NCBI RefSeq assembly: GCF_026213295.1
Contig: NC_079420.1
Span: forward strand, 18,917,018-18,981,017
Direction of reading: 5' to 3'
Length of the DNA: 64,000 nucleotides
Origin: Gadus chalcogrammus
Lineage: Eukaryota; Chordata; Actinopteri; Gadiformes; Gadidae
Each line of letters begins with the position of its first letter. Position 1 is the stretch's first letter. The position numbers and the translations under genes are program-made. A model generated the notes under the pieces. That model did not search any database. It was not told where the DNA came from and saw only the letters and a program-made list of their open reading frames with translations. Of this stretch, positions 30,827 through 64,000 are shown piece after piece.

Positions 30827-32372
30827 GTAAACTATTTTATACTAACAAGTATCTGTTTTCGTCTAGGTTATAGTTCTATGTGCTCTGCGTCACCTTATGT
30901 GTGTTGTCTGCTGCGTCGCCAGGCCTGCTTGTGTTGTTACGGTGCAATACTGGCTAACAGCATCTCAGTAGCCAGCGCCGTCTAGCCTTCGAAACATACG
31001 GGTTGTTGTTAACAATACGATCTAATTGTGTACAACCGTGGTTTCCCATGCTGACCCTGCTATATGCACATGACTCGATAGCGGCCAGATACATCTTGAG
31101 GTGGATTTGTGTTTCTATTGAGGCCTCTGATCTGTCTTCCCTAGAATGGAGGACTATAGAGAGCAGCGACGGCTTGCTAATGTTAGCTAACGTACGGGTA
31201 ACTAACCCGCTAACTAACCAGCTAACTTGAGTCATGCCACTAGTGTTGCTTATAAACGATGGTCTTGCTCTTGCGGTGCAACCACATTGTTGATTCGTAT
31301 GACAAGCTTGATCATGTTTATTTACCGTTCGAGAAGAACGGGTTGTTAGCCAGCAGTGGGAACAAGATTTGAGCATTGACAGCAAACGCTAATAATCGGT
31401 TCGTTTCCATTAAAATGATTGTCCAGGTCCTTTAACCAAGTATTGATGTTTAATGTGATTCTACTTTGAGTCGATGACGTTAAAGCTTGCGCAATGGTAT
31501 AGTTTTTTTGTTATAATATTTTGTTTTGAAACCCAGAGCCACATATGATGCATTGGTTAGACATGGCAAGTTGGTATTAAAGATTTAGGCCATTTATGTG
31601 TGATAGTGCATTACACGTTGCATTCGTTCTAATACTGTACTTGGCTTGGGATAAGGACGTTGTCTTGTTTACCAGAACATGATGGATGATGAATAAGAGC
31701 CGAGCATGTGCCACTCCTCTGAAAATACATTAAAACTCCATCACATGCTTTTTCTTAAGTGGGAGGGAGAGAAACCGGAACTCTTGCCTCTGAGTGCAAT
31801 ATTGTCAAGACGCACTTTATGACCAGCCATGCAACTTGTTTATTTTATAAATTTGACAATTATACCTGTTTGAATCATCACTTCATCTTTTACTCTACCA
31901 TCGCATACTGATGATTGTGAAACGTACGTACGGGGCAGATTCAGTTTGTATTCAAATGTGCCCCCAGGGCATGTGCAATCCAGTGTCTACTTTTGCACCC
32001 AACACCAAAGCATCATATGACACTAAAGTACTTGTTATGAAGTTGGTATTCTGTCTGTTCTCATTTGTAAATTCCATCTAACATGGTGATTATCTTTTTA
32101 GCTATATGGTAATGAAATATAAGGAAGTTGTCATTTACTTATTTGGGATGGGTTTGGTTTTTGTTACTTCTACTCATTGGTTATTGCAAATAATACTCAA
32201 ATGTACCCCTCAAAGTCCTTGTGCCGAGCCGCATGCATATTATATGGTTCATGCAGATTTTAATTGGTGAGGCCAATATTGTGCTTATCTTATAAACTTT
32301 TGCAATCCTTTTGATGCAGATGACCGACAACACCTGTACATAATTGTTGACATTCTTCTTTTATTTTTCCAG
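30827..32372 (+). other. ckap5: ckap5 intron 1 (putative)
   Basis: Starts GTAAAC, ends TTTTTCCAG. Unique sequence with no repeats worth noting. Confidence 0.5.
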
Positions 32373-57649
<25,277 letters not shown>

Positions 57650-57743
57650 GGCGGGCGGCGGTGTTCCGCACCTGTCACTTTTTAAAAAGGTCTCCATCTC
57701 GCGCTCCCCTGCTCTGTGCACCCCAATGCAGCTGATGGTAGAG

Positions 57744-57810
<67 letters not shown>

Positions 57811-57925
57811 TCTGGTTCCCTGAAGACCAGCTTCACCCCGGAACCAACAGGGTCTCTCACTCCCTCGCTCGCCCGTTTTCACAGTTTGTTTACAACTGAC
57901 CAATAAATAAATCCCCTAACAAGCA
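57650..57925 (+). other. ckap5: ckap5 3' UTR, minimal form
   Basis: The UTR begins after TGA (57647-57649), includes a (GT)n run at 57746-57809, and reaches an AATAAA at 57902-57907 about 250 nt after the stop. Further AATAAA hexamers at 59797-59802 and 60022-60027 would give UTRs of about 2.2-2.4 kb if used. Confidence 0.6.
57746..57809. repeat. (GT)n microsatellite in ckap5 3' UTR
   Basis: 64-bp pure GT run; in the transcript it would be a (UG)32 tract. Confidence 0.95.
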
Positions 57926-60130
57926 ACGGCCCGTGTCAAGCCTGGATTCAGGATCATATTTTTGTAACTCAAGGCGTCCGATAGGTCGAGTCGCTCGCCG
58001 TCCAGTGGGCTTGAAGGACCCCCCCCCCCCCCCGAGTCGATGGCGAGTTTGAGCACGTGAGGTATGACAACATCTGTTAAGGTAGCGTATGATGCGTTCT
58101 AGTGTGTTTTTAACCATTATTTGTAATTGAACCCAGTCATAACATTGGGTCCTTAATTTTTGGGAAAACATTGCATTTCATTTGTAAATCGTGAAGAAGC
58201 ATAATTAAATTGGCGTGATCCACAGTGTAGGACACACAGGTAGGACGGGTAGGTCTAGATGCATTGCCTGATTTACTTTTGTTGTACAGTTTTAGTAACC
58301 AATGGCTGAACTATGTTCCACCCTGTTCCGTAGGGGGTTATATTCGGTTGGGTCCAATGTTGTCTTGCCGGTCGCCCTAACCCTAACCTCTGGGCCCTCG
58401 GCTCTCCTGGGCTACTCTTTCCACACATGCAGACCCCCCCGTACATTAACACTCCCTACAGTAAAAGATAACCAAGAACCTTGCCACATCGTATATATTA
58501 ATAAGAACCATTAGTGGATAACCCTTTTTCCTCCTGTTTCATATTGTGTTGCGTGGTTTTTGTATATACTGGGGATGGCTCACCACTGGATAGCATGGAA
58601 GCGCTTTTTGGCCGGATACAAAGAGTTGTGCACTTTGTTTGTAGTCCAGTGCCAGCCCTCATGGGGCGGTCCCAACGAGGGCACGCGGGTGTAGATACTG
58701 GATGGCCCCCAGCTGGCCTAGGAATGTTGAAACATCGAAAGAATCCGATGTTTGGACCTGTTTGCGTCCCTTCACAACGCTAGGGCAACTAGCAGGCTTG
58801 GCTTCATTCTGGTGCCCCCTGGTGGTACCAGAATGTTATGACAGATGTCTGTCCCTTCCTCCCGCTCCCCCCTCCACCTTTTTGAATTCAAGTATCCGAG
58901 CTAATCTATTCTAGACTAGTATGACTACCCTCAGCGGCTTGTCAACGACTTGCTAACCGTTTAATAATCAACAGCCGACCATCCAATGAGTTGCTCATTA
59001 GTTTTAGGTTGGCGCTCTTCTTCCTGAGCAAGGACATAGTTGTTATGCATTCACGCTTAACAGTCAGCACTTTTAAATCACTTGTCGTTCCCGGGCCCCA
59101 CGCATGGCCTCTTTGGGGGCCATGTTACCACAGACAGATTGCATGAGATATGCACCCTTTTATCTTTTATAACCACTGCAGGTTCCAGTGTAAGTGCTGG
59201 GTTTGATTCACTGCAACCCTGATGTGAGTGGAGTACGTTACAAACTGTTGCAGAGCAGACCAAACTGGTGTTAAACCAGTTCCACACTTGCTATACAATC
59301 CTAAGTGACACCAACATGTTACCATACGTCTCCTCTTCTGGCCTTTTGAAATTATTTGTTTCGGGTAAATAAGTTAATATCGTTCAGCTCAGTTGAGTTC
59401 AGGAGTTGCGTTCTCCCGCTGTTCTGCGGTCAAGAATGATTTAATAGCAGTTCCTCAGTTGGTCTCACAGTCGAGCTGGTGAGTAGGGGTCAAAGGCAGA
59501 GCCATTTTTAACTTATCTTGGATTATGTTATGGAATGTACCATGGACTGTCTCCCTTGTAAAGAGGTCTTCACAGTGAATAGGTGCTCGCCACAACATAA
59601 GTTTTAACAGAAAAATCCTCATTTAGCACCGGGCAGCCAAGACGGTCAGAGCTACCACAGAATAATAACTTAATGTAAGTTTATGTTATGGCTCTTCCAA
59701 CTGAAGGAATTTCACCGCACATGGTTTTGGTTATCTTGTTTAATTTTTTTGTATGGTTAAAGAGCATGGCATGAAGTTATTTTTATTTATCTTGTAAATA
59801 AAGTTTGCATTGCTAAAAAAAATAACGGTAAGCTGCTTAGTTGATAATATTTTTTGTTTTCTGATGAAGTTCTTGATGGCAAAGGGTGCTGTCTGTAATC
59901 ATTCTGTAGCTGAATGTTGAGTGGGGGGAAATAAATAATATTGTTTTTTATTTATTCAAACTGCTGGTAGTCTTACATTGTTGCTCCAGTTTTCCATGTA
60001 TAATCCATGATGGAAAATTTAAATAAAGTCCTGTTTTTTTTTTAACAATCTAAATTCATGGGCCTGTTTTTTGAAAATGCATTTTTCTGAAAATGAACAG
60101 TGCTGTAGTTCAGTTTAGCCTATGAAAACT
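57926..60130. other. Intergenic region between ckap5 and dbx1 (or long ckap5 3' UTR)
   Basis: No gene is seen. C14 run at 58021-58034; CCCTAACCCTAACC at 58375-58388; AATAAA signals at 59797 and 60022 followed by T/A-rich sequence, typical of genuine 3' ends. Confidence 0.5.
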
Positions 60131-60134
60131 TAAA

Positions 60135-60850
60135 GGAAACGGAATAACTCAATAAACCAAAGGCAGTACAGATTTCACTAGTTCCTGGTCAACTGCTTCA
60201 GCCTTGAGCTAAGCAGTGGTATTGCCTCAGGATAACGCGCGTTTGAACACATGTTAAAGAGACATTGATAGCCAGATTTTGATTTGGGTAGAGGGCCTAC
60301 ACAGTCCACAATGAGTCTCAAAAGGCTCCCCTATAACCGGAATAGGCTGAAGTGGTGCCGGGTGAACCACCTGGTTTGATTTTCCTGCTAACTGACATAC
60401 ATGACATACATAGCCTCCATCACTAGTTCAAGACGCCTAAGATGCAGCTTTAACTCAAGCTCCCTCAAACCTGAAGCTTTGGCTGGAGTAATTTCTGATT
60501 CAGCAGACAACCAATCACTTTGCTCTTCCTGATCTTCCTCAGAATGAGCACAAGTCTGCTCGAGGGGCAGTTTAATTTTGTCACACAGAATGCCGTTTTC
60601 AATTAAACCATTTTTAAGTTCCTCTTTTTATTTACCCGGAATAACCAAACCATAATACTTCGCAACTGAACAAAGGTCTTTCTTTGTGCAACCCAAACGT
60701 TGCATTGCAACAGGCTCTTTCACAAACCTGTCTGACTTGAATTCCATGATAGCATCACAAAAGCACAAACAAAAGTCAAACGTCTCAAAACCACAAAGAT
60801 CTTCACAGAGATACAAATATGGGTCACAAAGCCTCAAAATAGTGTGACTT
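60135..60850 (-). mobile_element. Internally deleted Ty3/gypsy retrotransposon remnant
   Basis: On the minus strand, 60747-60430 resembles the start of a fish gypsy gag (MEFKSDRFVKEPV, SVAKYYGLVIPGK, then a TAA, then KEELKNGLIENGIL and a helical LRELELKLHLRRLELVMEA). At about 60415 it jumps directly to integrase sequence: CHVCQLAGKSNQVVHPAPLQ, PIPVIGEPFE, then after a frameshift DCVGPLPKSKSGYQ and ARYPEAIPL. Protease, RT and RNase H are absent. It is frameshifted and dead. LTRs were not identified. Confidence 0.75.
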
Positions 60851-61188
60851 TAGGGCACAGACAAAACGCAGCTCACACACAAATGGACATTAAAGAGACA
60901 GCATCTAAACTGAGAACCCCAGTGCAAAAATAACACCAAAATAGGACTAGAACCTACCAGTCGCACTACCAATCTAGCACAATATTACAACTACAAATAC
61001 CCCCAATGGAACACACTCGTAATCAATATTGAGCTAAAGCCATCACCAACTCCGATAGACCAAGTCTACACACAAAATAAATAATAATAATAATTGAATG
61101 AGCTGAAGCAAAATGAATTTTGTAAGATTTATTTGTGAAAATATATTCAAGAATAGCAATTTATCTCAAAATCAAAACAATGGGGTTT

Positions 61189-61292
61189 AAAGGAGACATA
61201 TTATACCACTAGTGATGTCATATGGGATAGGTTTTCGAAACGGCTTGTAAGGCTAATCACACTCACACCTGGTGGTATAATATGTCTCCTTT
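61189..61292. mobile_element. Short hairpin MITE downstream of dbx1
   Basis: Perfect 21-bp terminal inverted repeats (61189-61209 and 61272-61292; AAAGGAGACATATTATACCA...) enclose a 62-bp core. The arrangement and core (TGATGTCATATGGG) are typical of an abundant teleost mini-element. Confidence 0.85.
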
Positions 61293-61529
61293 CAAACATT
61301 TCAATCTACAAAAACTTAAACTATTATGTACTTTTCACATCATGGAAGCTGTTCACAGCATTCCAAAAAATATCCAACAATTTACAAAGAGAATATGCTG
61401 AGATAATACAGCTACAGTTGTAGAGATTGAAGCGTTGAATTGTTGGTCTTCGCCGAAAGGTCCATTTGACAAGTAACAAGTGCAAGCGTCATTCTGTAAG
61501 TTCAACCCAAGGCTATCAACTAAGGCACA

Positions 61530-61712
61530 CTCCTCTTTATTTCGAGGACAATTTTATATTTTGTTAATATATCGTTACATTTTTATAAAAGTAGCACGTT
61601 CTCATGTAGAGCTGGTAATCACAAAAAACATCCTCATGTTACAGCTGGCTCAACTTCCTGTTCAAATCACCAATGTGTTGGCCATATGTCCTGAACAGTA
61701 CACCTCACTCAG

Positions 61713-61793
<81 letters not shown>

Positions 61794-61831
61794 ATACCAT
61801 ATATAGACTAGTCTCCCCATTGGCTGACACC
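61530..61831 (-). other. dbx1: dbx1 3' UTR (putative)
   Basis: It begins after the TGA at 61832-61834 (minus strand), crosses an (AC)n microsatellite at 61717-61791 only 40 nt past the stop, and reaches a minus-strand AATAAA at 61536-61541. A second minus-strand AATAAA lies at 61128-61133. The actual end is not determined. Confidence 0.45.
61717..61791. repeat. (AC)n microsatellite in dbx1 3' UTR
   Basis: 75-bp pure AC run, 40 bp past the dbx1 stop. Confidence 0.95.
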
Positions 61832-62669
61832 CTAGGAAACAGTGATTTCCTCGTCTGAGCCAGAGAGGTCTGATGGCTTGCTGCAGTCTGACGGTGAGGA
61901 GAGCCTTGGGGGGCCGCCAGGGTGGAGCCCCTCGTTGCCCGTCCCACCACGGCGATGGCTGCTGTGCTGGGTGAGCTGACGGAGGTGCTGCTCGCCCAGC
62001 TCCTCCACCTCCTCCTCCTCCAGCCCCCGGCCCCGGCAGTAGTCACCCCCACCCCCGCCGACGTCAGTGAGGTCGGGGTGAGGGTTGGTCTTGGCGGGCA
62101 GGGTCTGTTGGCGGCAGCCCCCCGTCGACAGGAGCTCCCTCTCCTTGGAGTTCCTCCATTTCATCCTCCGGTTCTGGAACCAGATCTTCACCTGCACACG
62201 CGGGGGGGGGGTGTGAGTGTGAGTGTGGATCCAGTAGTTCATAGAAGGGTTTATCTTGTATGTTACAATGTTACACATCACTATATCATTCCTATCATTC
62301 ATAGACACACTAAATACCACGTTCCCTGGTTGACCTATGAAAACGCCTAGATATAGATACCTTGTGTTAACTGATCAATTCACTTTTAAATCATTTTGCT
62401 TTTGTTTAAACCACTACCTCGCTTTTGTCGTTAAGCTAGGAAGAGCCCTTGGCCCCTCCCCCTTACCTGAGAGTCTTTGAGTCCCAGCTTGCTGGCCAGC
62501 TTCTTACGGTCTGGCTTGCTGATGTACTTCTGCTTCTGGAAGGTTCTCTCCAGAGCTTTACGCTGGAGGTCGGAGAACACGGCCCGCCGTAGCATTCCCC
62601 GCCTGGGCTTCCCTCTGGGGGCCAGGGGCCAGGAGAAGGTTCCCGGGACCGGCACCACGGAGGAGCTCG
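61832..62669 (-). CDS. dbx1: Developing brain homeobox protein 1, last two coding exons (5' part beyond window)
   Basis: DBX1 is a homeodomain repressor that patterns ventral and intermediate neural-tube progenitors (p0/V0 domain). On the minus strand, exon 62669-62467 (phase 1 entry, acceptor GTCACAG) encodes SSSVVPVPGTFSWPLAPRGK, then the homeodomain GMLRRAVFSDLQRKALERTF up to KLGLKDSQ. Exon 62191-61832 continues VKIWFQNRRMKWRNSKEREL with the invariant W48, F49, N51 and R53. The intron splits the homeodomain at residues 44/45, a classic homeobox site. The tail has the family's GGCRQQTLPAKTNPHPDLTD, an acidic EEEEVEELGEQ stretch and the C-terminal SDLSGSDEEITVS. Exons 1 and 2 (N-terminal engrailed-like repressor region) are not found to the right edge. 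Which teleost paralogue (dbx1a or dbx1b) cannot be told from this half. Confidence 0.96.
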
Positions 62670-64000
62670 CTGTGACACAGAGGAAACAGGGCTGTGGTTT
62701 GAGTTTCAACGTTCACTCAATGAGGTATAGCATTTGCTTGTGTAATAGAATAACTGAATTTGTCAGCTAAAACAACAAATATTGTTACAAATGGAAAAGA
62801 AATGTAATTCTCGTAGAATTGTGCACAATTTCTACCCAGTGAAATAACAATACGTTAAAATGCTTTCATTTGGTGGTCTTTGCTCTGTCCCCCTATTTGA
62901 GTGGCCAAAACCGCTGCTGGAGGAAGTTCTTATTTGAGCTTTCAGTTAGTTATGTATTTATTTTTAATAGTTCAACTTTTGAAGCATCCACGCAGAGGAA
63001 CCAATGAGGGCCATGCAAGTCGGCTGGTTGGTGTGAAACGCTGGAGGAATCCCTTCGGGAGGATCGGACTGTTTATCGTGCACTCATTAGGCCTAAAAGT
63101 GTAAGCAGTAACCCTGACCAGAAAACCGTTCGCTTCGGCTGAGACTCTGATGTGAAAGAATAAAGATACAAAAACCGCAAAGCAAAGAAAGAAAGAAAGA
63201 AAGAAAAGGTCCCATTTGTGTGTGTCGGTGGCCAGAGAGCCAAGGGCAAAGCGAAGGACCCTCCTCCTGGAAGCCCCCTCACACTACCTTTAATGAGGCA
63301 TGAAAGAGAGTTGTATAGGGTGCAGTTGTATAGAAGGGAGCTAATTGTGTAGTAATGAAGTGAGTGTAAAAGAGACGGCGACAGCCCAGTATATTGTGGC
63401 CCCGTTAAAGACTTGTATATCATTTCGTCACGTCACTGGAGACATTGAACACTCAATACAGCGCTTGGGGGGATTTGGTGGAGGGGATTTATGGGGAATG
63501 CGGATGAATGAAAGTGTTCAAAAGTTTACCTAAACGCTTAGATACAATGCAAGGGCCTTTTGGCTGCACACTGTTATGCATTCATGAGTTTATGGAGGTT
63601 CAGGCCTAGCATAATCTCAATGATAATGTGTAGCTGATGCTATATTTTCCTCTGCAAAGCAAATCTTAAGCAAATCCGAAAAATCATCAGGACGCATTTA
63701 AGTCATCATTCGATGCTTTCTTTCACTGCAACTGTATAGCTTATTCTCTATATGTTTGAGACATGTAGCTAAGCATCAGTCTGGTCCTGTATAATGTAAA
63801 GAGCCTGAGAGTATGTTGGCCCAATCCATAACCTTACACAGCCTCCTCATTTAAATGTACCGACCCCTCTGTGGTCTTGTGAGAACATTCAAACCGGTGA
63901 AAAGAGACTAATAGAGAATTAGCGCATGACTGGTAAAGGCCTGTGAGCAACATGGCTAAGCCATTGCTCAGCAGTGTTGCGGAATGCGTGCGTGCGTGTG
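62670..64000 (-). other. dbx1: dbx1 intron 2 (part)
   Basis: No homology to the dbx1 N-terminal exons in either strand, so this is read as intron. It has a short (GAAA)n at 63184-63208. ATTA-rich unique sequence could include regulatory elements. Confidence 0.6.

Noticed and set aside
61922..62350. 142-codon + strand frame
   Set aside because: Antisense of the GC-rich dbx1 last exon.

Overview
The window is a piece of vertebrate nuclear genome, almost certainly from a teleost fish. It has split genes with GT-AG introns, fish-type L2/CR1 LINE, hAT, Ty3/gypsy and SINE remnants, and a very high load of long (AC)n/(GT)n microsatellites. At least eight runs exceed 60 bp, five of them within the first 7 kb. 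That microsatellite density resembles cod-like (gadiform) genomes; this is an inference and not a species identification.

Layout. Positions 1 to about 30,500 hold no protein-coding gene that I can support. This stretch is a mosaic of microsatellites, purine tracts, palindromic non-autonomous DNA transposons (about 7.94-8.5 kb and 9.40-10.20 kb), LINE reverse-transcriptase fragments (19.8-20.6, 21.69-22.79 and about 23.95-24.1 kb), two separate hAT remnants (25.68-25.98 and 28.87-28.96 kb) and a telomere-like minisatellite (27.27-27.50 kb). Long AT-rich unique stretches could hold regulatory DNA but cannot be judged from one sequence.

From about 30.6 kb to 57.65 kb on the + strand lies one complete gene, ckap5 (XMAP215/ch-TOG microtubule polymerase). 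It has 43 coding exons, every phase was checked, and together they encode about 2,051 residues with five TOG domains and a conserved C-terminal region. A putative non-coding first exon and GC-rich promoter sit at about 30.66-30.83 kb. Its introns carry MITEs, SINE fragments, a perfect 45-bp palindrome, a (GT)56 run that abuts a 3' splice site, and a candidate 24-nt in-frame microexon at 49,215-49,238.

Downstream and convergent (minus strand, 61.83-62.67 kb) are the last two coding exons of the homeobox gene dbx1. They encode the homeodomain and an acidic C-terminus ending EEITVS; its first exons lie beyond the right edge. The intergenic gap contains alternative polyadenylation signals for ckap5, a degenerate gypsy element with gag fused to integrase by internal deletion, and a short hairpin MITE.

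The two genes are functionally unrelated: ckap5 is a housekeeping and mitotic microtubule gene, and dbx1 is a neural-tube progenitor transcription factor. The most interesting candidates are the ckap5 microexon, the (UG)56 tract at the exon 24 acceptor, and in-frame alternative donors of exon 25.
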